The notes beneath the pieces were generated by a model. The model was not told the DNA's origin. It saw nothing but the letters and a program-made list of their open reading frames with translations, and did no database searches. Shown one piece after another: positions 14,018-27,882 of a stretch of 64,000 nt of DNA. The translations under genes and the position numbers were made by a program. The DNA comes from Syngnathus acus (lineage: Eukaryota; Chordata; Actinopteri; Syngnathiformes; Syngnathidae): NCBI RefSeq assembly GCF_901709675.1, contig NC_051087.1:4332001-4396000 (forward strand), given 5' to 3'. The first letter of the stretch is position 1; each line of letters begins with the position of its first letter.

Positions 14018-15671
14018 TTAGTGATGGGTCTCCAGCTCTACTACTGTCCACTCCCCCTGAGGGGAGCTCCCAGTGGCCTCCGGGGAGAAGCTGCTCACAG
14101 AGGTGACTGTGGCCGAGGGAGGGCTGATGGGAGGCAGGAGGCTGGGCCACAAGCTGCTCTCCAGGGGGCTCAAGGTGCCACCCGCCCCTCCCGGAAGAAC
14201 CAGCAGAGAGGAACAGCCGTCTCTGTTGAGTAGCAATGTCTGATTGATGAGCTGCTGCACCATGTCCACTTTGGCGCCCCAGTCCAGGTCCAAGGGAGCC
14301 GGGCGCTCAGGGGAGGAGGAGGAGTGGTCCTCATTGGGACCCCTCAATTCCGCCGGTGCAGTCCTTTTGCGATCGGGACGGCGGATGCCGTCCGTCTCTT
14401 CGTCGCTGCTCTCCAGAGCTTCGTAGATGGTACACAGTCCCGACGAGGGGGACAGGACCACGGTTCGGCCGGGAGGCGGCTGCTCCTCCAGTTCTTGCTG
14501 CCACTCCAGGATCTGCTGCCTCTGCTTCAATTCAGTCTGTTGCTGCAGAAGCTGCAATTGCAGCTCGTGCCTCTGCGCCTCCTCTTCGGCGGACATTTTG
14601 CCCTCTCCATTGACAAGGTTGACTTCCCCAGAGAGCATTTTGCCAACCTGGTCAGCCATTTTGTCATCCTCTGCTTGTTCCCGCTCATTCCTCTTGATTT
14701 CCTCCTCCGCCTCGTCCTTCTTCTTCTTCTGTTCCTCCTCCTCTGTCCTCTTCCTCTCTTGCTCGACACCTTCCAGGGGTCTGCTCTGCTGCTCTCGTCG
14801 CTGCTGCATCTCCATCAGCTGCTTCTGGTGCTGCTCCAGCCGTCGCAGCTGGGGGCTGAGCATCTGCTGCCCGACCTTCCGGGGCGGCAGGTCGGCGCAG
14901 GTCAGACGGGGCCCCGCGCAGTGAGGGTCCCCCTGGTGGCAGCCTTGATATTGCGAGGTGAGGCCTGTGGGGGGGGGGGGGGAAATAATTAATGTAAGCA
15001 GAATGAACCATTGACCATTCAAAAGAAGAAAAAAAAAAAAAAAAAGCAGTGTGTCAGCCAACGCAACCAAACAAGCAAAATTGCTTCCACCAAAATATAT
15101 TTGCAATGTGGGCAGAAATAGCGATTCAGATTTAAAAATAAAGTGGTGAGTAAAATTTTAAAAACAGTGCAGAAATTCTGGAACAAGAGTAAAAAAAATG
15201 TGCAAACCATTTTTTTCCCCCCCTCATAAACACCCAGAAAACACAAGTGGGTGTGAATAACAAAAAAAAAAAAAGGCAGCCAAGTTCCTGTATATGCAAC
15301 CAGCCGAGATCACCCGTGAATTCAAATGACATGCAGAAGCTCCTCATGCAGTCGTGTTCATAAAAAAGCGTCGCGACTTAATAATAGCTTGGCTTTAGAC
15401 TGTCAATAGAATAAAACGGGTGAACCTTTTTAGGTTTTATTCCATCCTCTTTGGTTCCCCACCCCTGCAATAGAGCAACCTAATCGGAGCGCAACCATAA
15501 ATTATTTAAAAAAAAAAAAAAAAAAAGGGAGCAACAAATCTGTGTTTATTCCTCAAAGTCCTACAGCCAAGCTATTCAGCAAACCTGAAAAAACATGAGA
15601 TGGAAATCAAAGTCAGTACGCAACAGTGACATGCTAAGTTGAAAACTTAGGGTGACTTAGAAGAGTGCAGT

Positions 15672-15705
<34 letters not shown>

Positions 15706-18700
15706 TAGTCAGTGGGCGGCAACACACCTAGAGTGACGTGGGGGATGACTCCTCTTTTTTGGGGGGTGGGGCAAAAAGTTCAAACGTTTACCAAGGTCTT
15801 TGCAACTCGGAGTGCTGCTGTTGGATCCGTGGCATCCCGAGGCTGGTCGAGTCTTGGCAAACTCGGGAAAGGACTTACAAATTAAACCTAGAGCTGACTT
15901 TGTACAGAGATTTTGCAAAATTGAGATTGTGACGTAATTTAGATTATAATCTATATGAAATTAAACACAAGTGGAAAATCATCATTGACTGAAAAAGAAA
16001 GAGGAAATTAAATAAAATTTTTCGTTGTTGTAATCGCTGCCAAAACATCACATTGAAAATAAAAAGTGAAAAATTGATGGTCAGAACTAATAAGACAACC
16101 GTGTGTCTTTGTTAAAGTATGAAAATGAATCAAAAATGGAATTTCTGTGCTTATTAATCAATCGATCAATCCTCAAAAGTCGTTAGGTAAACTGGGGCCG
16201 TAGCGTAGCCGACTATGGGGCTTGAATAGGCCGAACTCCAGTTGAGCCAATACGGAATACCCCTTTTTAAACAAAACTATGCAATGAGTGCGAAATCGTT
16301 ACAAAAGGTATCTTTATTTTAAGTTTCATCGCTCAAAGACTGATAAACAAGGGTACAATAATATACTACATGTTAAAGTGCAGGACAGACACGGAATGGG
16401 GTTGGGGGGGGGCGGGGTCGAAGGAAGAATTCCTACATTGACCCCAAAAAACAAAGAAAAACACAAACACCAGTGCACGAATGGGTCATAAATAGGTCTC
16501 GGGATTATCAATTTGATCCAATTCCGTCTGAACAAAATCAATGGCGCCTGTTGAGGGCATTGATAAGCGCCAAACGGAAATTGCTATTGCACATACAGGA
16601 ATGTCAGTTACATGTCGTCAATAGGAAAGCTGTCATCCCTTTTTCCGATTCGTCCCTAGACATTTGAAAGAGCAGAACATAGAGATGGACAATTTACTGT
16701 ACATTACCTCCAAAAGAGTTGTCAGTCTTTTCACAGATGGTCAAATAGTACAGCGGCTCGGCGTCTTCTGGCTTTTCTTGAGTGGTCTGCAAAGCGCTCA
16801 CAGCCTGCGCTTTGGACCTTTGCCCTTCTTCCGTGAAACGGCACTCCACGTATTGCCGCTCGGCGAGGTCGCACTGGGCTTGCTGACGGAGCTCCTTGGA
16901 TTCCGCGGGAAGCTCCTCCAGAGAGAAGATGCCCGGGCTCTTGACGCAGCCCTCGCCCGCCGAATGGGCGTTGGAGGCCGTGGTTGCCGAGTCGAAGCCG
17001 TAGGACGCCAGAGAGGTCGCGGAAGGCGGGGTGGCGTCGTCGGTCAAAGCCGTCGTCTCGGACTCCTCCACTTCTTCCACGGTGGAGAGGCAGCGTTGTC
17101 CGGGGGGCTGGACCTCAAAGGTCGTGTTCATCCTGCTCTCGGACGCAGTCTCCAAAGACTCTTCCAGCAGAGCTTCGCCCTCCGTGTCGCTGGCTTCGTC
17201 CTCTGTCACGGAAGATGACGAAGGGTTGGAAGCGAGAGCGTTTACGACGCCTCTCAAAAGCTCGTCTGCTGGCGTGGACTGGGCCTTGACCTCCTGGTCA
17301 CCGCTGGCCATATGAACACCCGCATCAGGCTGGGGAGAGGTGAGCGGGACTTCGTGAATTCGGGGGCTCACTACGCTAAGTCCCTCTGGAGTTAGATGAA
17401 ATGGCGTCGGACGTGGCGCCGCAGTACACTGTTCCGTGCGCACCTTGGCCCCATCCTCAAGCTTGGAAGACAAAGAAACATCTTGGTTTTGAGGATCTGA
17501 GGTGATTTCGAGGCAGGCCTGAGCGGGGGATTGAGATGGAGTCTCTGAGTCTGCTTGCAGGGGGTCCATTAGTGGGCTCACTGGAGCTTCCACCAGCCTG
17601 AGTTGGGAGACCAGTTCAGTGAGCTGCTCCATTTGAGAAGGTCGAGCTTGATCTTCCCAGGGCTGAGCAAACGGGTCGGGTCGGTCCCACGTCGCACCCG
17701 GCGCCGACGGGAGCCGAGGAGGCGGCGAAAGCTGGACCAACCTGTTCAAGTTGTCCTGTCTTTCATCTTCGGCAAAGTCGTCCTCGTCGGCGTTCCCGTA
17801 GCTCTCCAGTCCACTCTCTGTTACTGCCTCGCTGGCCATCTCCACGTCGTCGTCCTCTTCGTCATCATCGGCGGCGGCGGCGTTGTCGTGCCTGCGCCTC
17901 TGCAGCTCGTCCGTCTTTTCAGAGCCCACGTCCATGTCGCACACTCTGTCTTCATCATAGTCATCGTCATAATCTTCCTCCTCCTCGTAGTCATTAAAGG
18001 GGATATCGGGAACCTTTTGAAAGTCCGGCGAGCCGGCCGAAGCCCCTTCCATGTCCATGGCTCCTTTGAGGCTGCCCTCTCCGAGATCGTCCATGCTCTC
18101 TGTGCCCTCCAGGACGCCGGGGGCACTCAACTCCGACGCCCCCTGTTGGCTCCCGCTAAGCGAGTCCAGCTCAGCCGGGAAGGCGCCGCCGGCCCTCCAA
18201 GCGGAGCCGCCGACCGGTCCGGCCGACCCGGGACGCGATTCCTCGGTGGGTTGTGAAGTCCCGCTCATTTCGGAAACTGAAACCAGCTGACTTGGCTCCC
18301 TTTCCTCTTCATCTTCCTCATCATTTAGATTACTGGGCGGAGCTACCTGAGTGATGGACTTTGCAACTGTCTGCTCTGAGGACACGTTAGCAGACTGACT
18401 GGGTATCTCCGGCAGCAGGGCCACCTTGGCCGACGGAAGCTCAGCGGAGGTAGACTCCTGCTCCTGTTGAACCGAAGGAGCATCGTTCTCACTCTCCTGC
18501 TGCGGTGGAGGTACTTTTGATGAAGCTGTAGTGAGCGGGCTGCGTGGAGGAGAGGATGCCGCCGAATGGCTCTGAGGGCTCACTTGAGGTACCGCTTCTG
18601 TTGGTGGATCCTGAGTGGAAGCCTGGAGTGGGACCACTTCTGCAAGAGTAGATGTTTCTTGGGGTACTTCTGCCCTAGGTACCGTTGCAACAGCACCCCC

Positions 18701-20769
18701 TCGTGTCCCGACAGAGGGGTTGCATTTGGAAGCTTTGGTCTTCTTCACGCCGGCACTGAAAGGTAACACCGCTTGAATAGGTTTGCTCTCCTGCTTGGCC
18801 AACTGCGTGCTGCCGTTTGTGGATTTGTTAGCTGGAGATGAATGCGGTGTTCTTCGCAGGGGTGCTTTGCTTGCCGCTGGAGGCTTGGAAGAAGCCGCAC
18901 TGGAAGGCTTTGCAGGACCGGGTTGTTGCGTTTTACTTTGCGCGGCCCATTTGGAGGTAGAAGGCTGCTTTCCTCCGGCTGTAGGTTCGGGCTTTTTTGC
19001 GGCAGCTGATGGCGCTGCGGTCCTTTTCGCAATTGCAGCAGAAGGTGGCCGATGGACATCTGGTGTCGACACAGAAGACAGATTGAGATCTTGGTTCAGC
19101 AGACATTGAAATTGATGATTGAAATATTATTTTAAGATCTCCCCTCTTACCTTTCCTCACTGTGACAGCAGAAGAGGGAGGCTGCGTCGCTGTGATTCTG
19201 CCAGTAGAGGGTAGCGTGGTGGCTCTGGGTGCAGCAGCTTTGCTACTTGCAGTGCTGGGCGGCCTGGACGGAACATTATTGCCCGCCCTGGATGTGGATG
19301 GCGCCGATCGAGATCCTGAAGTAGCAGCCGGTGCACTAGTGGGCGCTCTGGTTGCAACGCTGCTACCGGTCCCGGGCGCAGACGCCGATTGCGGAGCTGA
19401 GGTAGGCCTGGAAAAAATAAATAAAAAAATTGCATAGAAAGAGGCTTTGTGAATTTGGTGTACAATTTAAAATGGAGAAAAAAAGCCTTTGACTAAAAAA
19501 AAAAAAAAAAAAAACTGTAGTAGAACAAAAATAGCACACAAGTGTTTTTTATATCGACATATTTGAATATTAAGCATTTCCAGGGACATTAAGGAATCAA
19601 AAAAGTGTTTTGTGACCTGTTGCAAAAAAAATGCACTGGATTTTTCATTTGTACATGCCCAACCTCTCCGTACAGCTTTATGGAAATAGGTTAAGCAGTT
19701 TTTGCATAATCCTGCCAACTCTGGGAGAAAAAAATAAAAGCATGAATGTGATGAGAAATATTTGAATAATCTAAAATGTGATCCATTTATAAATTAAACT
19801 TTTTTTTTCTCTATCAATTCATTTTAAATAATCTAACAGCGGCACCAAAAACCCTTTAGTAAATGCAGTTAAGATCCTTTTTTCTTCCAAACGTGCACAC
19901 ACACCATCCACTAATGGTGAATGGGGGTGGGAGGGGGCGGGGCTGCTCTGTTGCTGGTGTATTACATTTCCTGGCAGTCGGGTTGAAATCAATACAAAAA
20001 AAAAAAAAAAAAAAAAAAAATCACAGTCCAATAGAATTTTAATGACAACACACCAAGGTTCTTTTGAGGTGAAAGTTTACCACGGGGACGCCGAGATACG
20101 TCATGTAATTGTCTGTGTGGCATACCTGCTGGTTTTTGGAATGGCACCGCTGTCAACTTTGGCAGCAACATACAAGTACCGTCTCTGGCTGGTGAATCTG
20201 CTCATCGCCACTAGCCGGAGAAATAAAATGCACAGTTGGCATAAAACATAAAAATAAAAAAATAAATTGCTCAAATGATGACGCCACTCACCGGAGTTTT
20301 CAGCGGCCGTGCTCCGATTGCGACTACCGCCGAGGGTTACGGGCCTGGTACCATTTGTCGTGGTCGCAGCGGCACTCGAGTCATTTCTCATGGGCCTCCG
20401 TTGAGCCCCTTTGCTCGGGGTCTTGACGGTGGGCACGACAGTTGCAACACTCACAGTTTTTTTTGGGACGGCCCCCGACGCACATGACTTTGCAGTCGAG
20501 TTGGTGTGCTTGGACTGAGACTTGGATCTCAGGGAATCTTGCGTTTTGGCGGCAGCCTGCTTTTTGGAAGCATCGGCTTCTGGTTTGACTTGAGGGTCCG
20601 GTTCCCCGTTCGTCTTGGAAGCTTCTTGGGGCGAACCATCGTTCTGGGTTTGTTCCGGCAGGGATGCGGCCTGCTCTACTCCGTGGTCCGGCGACACTGA
20701 GGACTGTTCGGCTTCCGTGGCTTCACCGTCAGGCTCGGTGGTATCCACGGGAACCGTATCCGGTTTCAT
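14018..20769 (-). CDS. prr36: PRR36-like protein with BTBD8/PRR36-type C-terminus
   Basis: Five coding exons, in transcription order 20769-20292, 20210-20126, 19407-19151, 19059-16708 and 14964-14018, sum to 4119 nt (1372 residues). The 5' acceptor lies near 20802 and the ATG at 20769. The first ~1050 residues are low-complexity Pro/Ser/Ala/Glu-rich sequence, with an acidic patch (NDYEEEEDYDDDYDED). The last exon has a Gln/Glu/Lys-rich coiled coil, then a conserved tail with LINQTLLL, LESSLWPSLLPP, PPSATVTSVSSFSP and a terminal WTVVELETHH. That tail is shared, from memory, by PRR36 and the C-terminus of BTBD8/KIAA1107, an AP2-linked synaptic endocytosis protein. There is no BTB domain. The neighbouring mcoln1 and evi5l support PRR36. 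The cellular role is unproven; an endocytic adaptor function is inference. Most of the protein is predicted to be disordered. Confidence 0.8.
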
Positions 20770-21424
20770 CTCCAGATGCTGAGGTTGCTGCTGTGTCCTG
20801 CTAAAGTTTCCGCAAACAAAAAGAAGAATTCATCTCAATGATCCACCCCTCGTACAGTTAAAGGAAAGCCCATTTATGGTGTAGGGCCTCTGTGGAATTT
20901 AGGAACAGTCTGGAAAAACAGGAAGTGAATAAACGGAGAAGCCAATAAATCTCCTCACTCGACAATTAAATGATATTCCCCCTAAAAGCCAAACATTGTA
21001 AGGAATAATAAACATGAACACTGATTGCTGAAAACAAAAACTTAATTACTTTTGAAAGTACTCCAACAGATTGTTTTGGTTTTTTCTTACAACCACGCAC
21101 GAGTGCTGAGGGGGAATTTGTGTCAAGAGAACAACCAGCAAAACCACATTTGGCTGGCTCGTTTGTTTTGATAGTTGGTTAGCGCAATGTGTCGACATTT
21201 GTGGTAAGCGGAGCCAACAAGTGTGTCAGACATTCTGGACGACACAGCAAAACGGGAAAAGGCTTCCGACAGTGTAGGCGGCAACTGTTTTTATGGATTT
21301 CACAGGTGGAAAATCTCATCCATGATACAAAATCAGATAAAAAGCCCTTTAAGGAATTTTTCTAATCCAAACGACATGACGAGCCAGTGACTCCCCCAGC
21401 ACCATTTTGTGAGTTGATCTAGAC

Positions 21425-21735
21425 CAGGGGTGTCAAACTCATTTGTCACGGGTCATCGTTTCCTTCGGTGGGTTATTATGACCGTCAACGCCATACCTGA
21501 TATGCAGTATAGGCTACACAACAAACCGACGAAGAACTAGCTTTGAAACAAGAGACGAGTAAAAACTGTTCCAATATTTTGAGAAGATGAATGGTAATAA
21601 AAAATTGAGAGCCATACTTCTATTTTGTGAAATTTTAATATACACGAGGCGTCGATGCACATTTTTGACGCGGGCCGCATAAAATGATGTCGCGGGCCAT
21701 ATCTGGGCCCCCAGGCCTCGAGTTTGACACCTATG
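21425..21735. mobile_element. hAT-like non-autonomous element (decayed copy)
   Basis: The ends are CAGGGGTGTCAAACTC and its imperfect complement GAGTTTGACACCTATG, as in the element at 53003-53332. Internal GGGCCGCATAAAATGATGTCG is also shared. The flanking 8-mers ATCTAGAC and ATTTAGCT match at only five of eight positions, consistent with an old insertion. It lies in intron 1 of the prr36-like gene and has no transposase. Confidence 0.65.
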
Positions 21736-24700
21736 ATTTAGCTGCAAAACTGACTGACCTTAATATTTACATCTGGTTACTTCAATAAATCTCAAGGTGG
21801 ACTTTTTTTTTTTTTTGAGGCAGTTTAACGACATTGCTCTGCCCAGACATTTCAAGCGGTGCGTGACAAAATGGGTCACTTTTAATATGGTGTCTACTAC
21901 AAGCTGAGAGGGATTTTGTAGCGTTACGGCGTAGCGGGGATTTTGGAATGCATTGTCCAGGCTGCAGCAGGAGGGGGGGCGTTGTTTATACTTTTTATCT
22001 CTTTATTTCATCCACACCACGATCACAAAAAGAGCATGGCCAACCGATGATGCATTAGTTGCCATGCCGATTGTTTCCTTGTGGTGAAGAATTTGTACTA
22101 GACGCTGAAAGACTGCATGCGCTCCACAATGATTAACGGCAAAAAAGTGACAGTTGAGCTGGCAGGGCGTCAAAGCGCAAACCGCACCCACTCACATTCC
22201 AACATTAGCGATTTATGCCAGCCTCCCGAGTGGCAGGTGTTGCTTTCGTGTCAATAAGAAGGTCGGAGAAGGATTTGCAGGTCAACAGGCACATCTAAAG
22301 AATGTGCTTGTTTGATGGCAAAATGGGATTTGCAAAGAGAAGAAACAAATGACACGCAGCTGACAAATACCCGCAGAGCCAAACAGTCAGGTTTACATGG
22401 AGCCTTGGATGAATCAAGCTGGCTTAGCAATATTAAACATTAACAGAATGCGGTGTGTGATAAGAGGCCACACTAGCAGGCTGATCATTAACTTCCATCA
22501 GTGTGTCATGCAGCCATACTATAGTAGTCAAAATCAAACATGTCTCAGTTCCAAGCAGTAGGAAGACGGTGTGTGTAACAACTTACACTAAGTGCAAATT
22601 GAGCACATACAGAATTTACTGGAATAACAACAACTGTCAGGAGACACTGAGCACATGCATTCTGGAAAATGCATTTCCTTCGAGGGAATTTCAAGAAAAA
22701 AAAAAAAAGATTGAAAATGTCCTCTAGCCAGGAGTAATGGGATATTAATGAGCTCACTTTTCTTTACAAACAAAAGTGTGCCCTGTGCAAACAAAAAAAA
22801 AAGTTGATATTTAGTCCATGCTGCAGGCACCACAATATTTTGTACTCGTGGCTAAAGAACACCAAAACCCTGAATAACTGGATCATTGTATCATGTGGAC
22901 AGATGATCAATAGTTATATTAGCAATTTTGATTATATTTACAAACAAAAAATATTGTAAATGTTCAAAAGTAACGTCAAGCTCAAAAAGCAACCTCAAGA
23001 TGGTTCTGGACAAACCATTTCCCTGATACCAAGTGTTAAGAAAACAACTGAAACATTTATTGTGGCAGTAAATCATTGTTAGTTTCACTTTCATTTCAGC
23101 ATATCAGTCTGTGTGTAATCATCATAAACTTTGACCGGTTGAAACTAAAACAGCACCAAAGCTTGCCGCCATGGGAAGACTAGGTGAGCGAGAAAACAAA
23201 AAGCCTTTGTCGGCATCAGCGTGCATTAGACCAACATTAAGAAACTATGAAGAGGGGCGGGGGGGGGGGGGGGCTCATTGTCTCTACACCATCAACACTA
23301 AGGCGTGGCAGTGGAAGGAAGGTGGAGGGGGTGGGCTTTTTTTTTTTTTTTGACTGGATTAACTGGTGCAACTGGCGAAGCTTGTCAGTCAAATCCCCCG
23401 AGGAATATAAAAAAAAGTCGGATGAGACCCAAATCAATGCGGTTGATATTGCGCACAACCAAAGACTCAGACACTCTCGGCAAACAAGAGCACACACAAA
23501 TAGTCAATATGAGCTTGGCAAGCCCGAGAGTCCGATCGGGTTACAGAAAAAGGTGAACCGAGGCCAATCTCTGTCCGACACACCCATGATACTGAGTGCT
23601 CAATTTTGGAAAGCATTGCAAAGTCCAGCGTTCCAAAAGAGACCACCAAATTGCTAACTTAGCCTTATCAATAATTATCTGGGCCAAGTCTTGCAGACTG
23701 AGAGCCTTTAAAAAAATAAAAAAGTGCAGTGTCAGCACTCACCGCTTAATTCTAACGGGCAGGGAAGTGCTCGCTCCAAAAGAAGCGTTGAGAATCTCAA
23801 GTTCTCGTTAAGACAAGCAAAGCGGGATGAAAAATGATAAACAGACGAAGCAGATCAGAGAATTGGAATATTTTCTTGCCAAAAGGAAGACGGGACGACA
23901 GTTCCTTATTGTACTGCATTGTTCCAAAGAGCCTGCAGGTGTTTCCTTTGTGCTTTTTTTTTTTTTTTCCTCCAACCACAGCATATAAATGGAAGCGTTG
24001 GCAAATTGTTGTGTCAAGCAGATTCAGTCGCTCTCGTTGCATTAGATTGTACATCGGGGAAAATTATGAACATACCATTAGATAAATTAATACCTCTGAA
24101 AGAGAAGGTCAAACAGTTGCCCAATCAAAAAATTCAAGGGCTGCTTTAGCTTTCCTCAACTTTAACACACCATAATTGTTCCATCAGGCTATTATACTTT
24201 TGCACAGCTTTTAGTTCAAGGCAAACAGATTTGGGATTTTTCATGATTTTGGAAGGGGCGTTAGCACCTACCCCTTTGCAGATCTCCGTAACGCCAAGCT
24301 ATGGCAATTCTACACACAAGTTGCATTTCATCTTGAGTGACTGGAAAAATTATAACAAAATATGGTTTGGCGACTCATTGCCAAGTACTGACGAGTCAAA
24401 ATAGTTTGCACATAAAAGATTTCGCCATGGTAAGCCATAGAGGAAACCTTGGCATCGGCAAGGCTTAAGTGACCCTCATAATTGGACACACAAGTGTGGC
24501 CAAGCAATTGAAAATGGGCCAACAGTGTGTGTGGGGGGGGGGTGAAAGTCCTCCTGAGTCATTCACACATGGTTTCACATCCCCAGGCCAAGTCAACTCA
24601 CACCTCTTGGTGAATCACGCAGTACCAAAATACAAACATGATGTAGCCCAAGAAGCCACATGACTTGACTCCGATTCTGACAGCCGTCAAACGCTGCTTG

Positions 24701-25303
24701 TCTTTTTAAGAGTAAGTTTGGTCATGTGGGGTTCCAGTCAATTGATCTTCCAATAATTGAGGAAGCAACCTGCTCCATGTCTAAAATACCATGACAATTT
24801 TCCTGACATCCGAGAATCGCAAGTCTCCCTTGAGTGCTTTCACTTGATGCACATTATTTATCGGGACGCATTTGTTTGGTCTAAATTGTTTGGCCTCAAG
24901 CGGCATTTTAATACCACCATTTGTCGCTTAGTGGACCTGAAGGCCCTATTGAAGCCTTTAGAACGCAATTATTTAGGGCATCGTTGTTGCCTTCTGTTGT
25001 GGTTTTAATAACGCGTATGCTAAATCATGCAACAAATCATCCGACGCCACCTGCCAAACGAAAGGATAAGAGATGAACCAAGACTTGCAACTGCAAGAAA
25101 TGCCGCCCCATGAAGCACGGTGACAAGCTAGCGTGTCACATCATTACACTCCAGCCTTTAAAAGCGCCCCGACGTACCGTTTTACAAGCTCTCGGCAAGC
25201 CACAAACTCTAGCAGAAGCGGCTTAACTCGTAGCCATAGTGCTTATTTAAGCTTAATTGACGAAAAGCAGGACAAGAGAGCAGACGCGGATAATTGCGCT
25301 TAC

Positions 25304-25620
25304 CTTTCGGCCGGCGGCTCGTGAAGAAACACGCAGTCGCTTCTTTGGCGGGCAAGACCACACAATAAATGACGAAGGAGCGGTCAGTTTATCAGCCACG
25401 GGGTAACAATAGAGACGCCGTTGGTCCCTCCACGTTTAGGCGGCGGCAGGCTAGCCCAACCTCGCTCATTAAGGATGCGGCCGGAGCGAGAGAGGGGGGA
25501 CGAGGAGGAGGAGCAGTTGTCTGAAAAGGGGAAGCGTGGTGTACAAATTAAATCCCCCCCCGCGGACCAATCAGCGAACGAAACCGGTGTTTATGCAAAG
25601 AAGCCATGACGTCAGGAGTA
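25304..25620 (-). promoter_or_regulatory. prr36: Noncoding exon 1 and promoter of the prr36-like gene
   Basis: On the minus strand a consensus donor (CCGAAAG/GTAAGC) ends a noncoding exon at 25304, matching the acceptor near 20802. The upstream CpG-rich block has a CCAAT box at 25567-25571, an octamer-like ATGCAAAG near 25593-25600 and a full palindromic cAMP-response element TGACGTCA at 25607-25614. Transcription start is probably near 25.4-25.5 kb. The CRE suggests CREB/ATF-responsive expression (inference). Intron 1 (20.8-25.3 kb) shows no other exon. Confidence 0.55.
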
Positions 25621-25699
25621 CAGATATCGCGGGATTTCATGTGATGTAGTTTATCTTCTAACGGTTAGAATCTAACCACTTCCAAGGGGAACGTGATAT

Positions 25700-27882
25700 T
25701 TTGATTAATATTTTTGTATTAGTAAATTTCAACCCCAAATCATAGATGCATAACAATAATTTAATATATAATAACAAATAAAAAAATATAAAAGTCAAAA
25801 AACATTTTGAATCATTTTAATCAAATCCTTTCAAACTTGCCTGTTTAAAAATCATCTCTAAAAACAGTACAAAAGGTTTTGGTTTTATTGCAAGGGTCCA
25901 CTTCCCAATGGTACAAGGCCCACAAATGCTGCTGCTGGGTGAATGACTTGTTGTGTGAATGCATTTCTTCAGCTAAGCTGCAGCTGCTGCCTGCACAATG
26001 GACATCAATGAATGGCCACGCACAAAGAGCGGTGCAACAAAACACTGGGATAAAAAAGAATAGAATGGTATAAGACTTAAGTTATATTGGAAAAACTCTT
26101 CGAGGTGGTTGGGCTGAAAGAAGAGTCTGGCAGTTGTTTCATCAGCTTCTCAACAATGGGCCGGGGTGACAGAACCAGGGGAAAACCCATAAACTCACAT
26201 TTGTCCCCTCAAGATTTATAGTTGAAATGTTCCTCTTTGTCCGTGTGTGTAGAGAGAGACTTACTCCGCTCCTTCGATAAAGCGCAAATTCTGATTTGCA
26301 AGCCAGGCAGGAAGCGGGAAAGCATCTCCAGAGCTGTACATAATGCATGATTTTAAGTGGTGGGAAGACAATTTTAATGCGCTACATTATCAATCAGCAG
26401 GAAATGACATCATCGTATTTGACAGCGTAATGAAATTACACTCCTCCGAAGTGCAGCACTGAAAACATTAGACTGCATCATAGCAGGCATTTGCAATGCA
26501 AACCTTTGACTGCTGCAAATGTCTCAATTGCCAGCTTTTAAAAAGGTGACTCACTAGCGCTCTCTTTTGAAAGTTAGCAGGATTTGGTACTGTAACTGGA
26601 GCCGATTGTGGGTTGTGATGGAATATTCCAACTGAAACACTGAAGAAATTCTTAAAATTATACAATATTTCAGTTTGCATAAGTGGTTTGGATGGATTTC
26701 ATATTTCTTACAACTTAAAAATATTGAACACGCATATGATCCATGGCACTTTAATCAGCAACATGTGTGCAAGACATGTTTCTAGTAGTTAACAATTTGC
26801 TGAACGGTGATACATTGTAGAATATTTGTACCGTATGTGTATAAAAGAATGTCTCTGTGGTTAGGGCACATATGGAAAATATCTTATAAACAGATAATAT
26901 AACAATATATTATATAGACTCGTATAATATATTATTTAAGGCTAAATTTCAAACAGGTTTCTCAGTGTTACACTTAAACAAGTCATTGGTTGTTTTAGTA
27001 TATGATTGAATAAAAGTCATGAAAACGGGAGTCTCCTTTGACAATTGTGCGTTTCATGCAATACAAAACATCATATGAAATAGCCGTAATGATGACAAGG
27101 GTAGATAAAAAAATAAAATAAAAATACAAGAGAACCACATAGTAAATTGGTATACATAAGTTGTTGACCTGCTTGGCTGGTTCAAGTTGGGTTTTCTAAG
27201 AGCTCCAGAATTATTTCTTGAAGAAATCTTGTGTCAAAATTAAGAACAGTTTCCTTAGTTTTGTTATAACGACCGAAAAGCAAGTGCTGCATTAGACTGT
27301 GAGTACGTAATGCAAAATCTACGATAGCAACCAATATCGAAAAATGATGCTGGTGCAGCATAAGGGAAGTGCTACCTGAAATTCTCAATTAACAGAGTAG
27401 AAAAGTATTTAAAAATATATATATATATTTGTGGCTTTGAAATTTTTATATAGCAGCTGCATCTCAAATCTATTTTAGCAGTTCAATTAAAAAAAAAGTT
27501 TAAAAACTCAAATACACAAAACCGAATTATCAAACAAATCAGAAAATCCTTTCAAGATCAAAAATGTCTTGAGTATTTTTTTTTTTATTTATAATTATCA
27601 AATGTTGGGGCTCTCCCACTCTGTGAATCCAACAAATAATATGAGTTTCACGTTTGGACATTTTCAGGTGAAATTAAGAATTTTGGAACTGGATTTATTA
27701 AGTGCAATTTTGATTTGGTTTTATTTGCAACTCCATTTCTTGTTCTGAAATGTGCTTATGTATTTAAAATATATAGTATATATTTTTTTTAAATAATCAC
27801 ATGTTCTCTAAAGGTATTTTTTCAAAATAAATATGGCTGTAGTCTGCATTGCACTATTGCTTATTAAAAGTGTTTTGATGAT
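25700..27882. other. Intergenic region between the prr36-like promoter and mcoln1 3' end
   Basis: AT-rich sequence without recognisable exons on either strand. It holds short AT microsatellites (for example near 27415-27430). A minus-strand AATAAA near 27722 could serve mcoln1. Confidence 0.4.

Noticed and set aside
14324-14992. 222-codon plus-strand open frame rich in Leu
   Set aside because: It is the antisense of the Gln/Glu/Lys-rich coiled-coil exon of the prr36-like gene; CAG/GAG codons read as Leu on the other strand.
17603-18256. 217-codon plus-strand open frame
   Set aside because: Antisense shadow of the acidic region of the prr36-like gene, with no splice or family support.
23247-23657. 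136-codon plus-strand frame
   Set aside because: Runs through poly-G and poly-T tracts inside intron 1 of the prr36-like gene; no family features.
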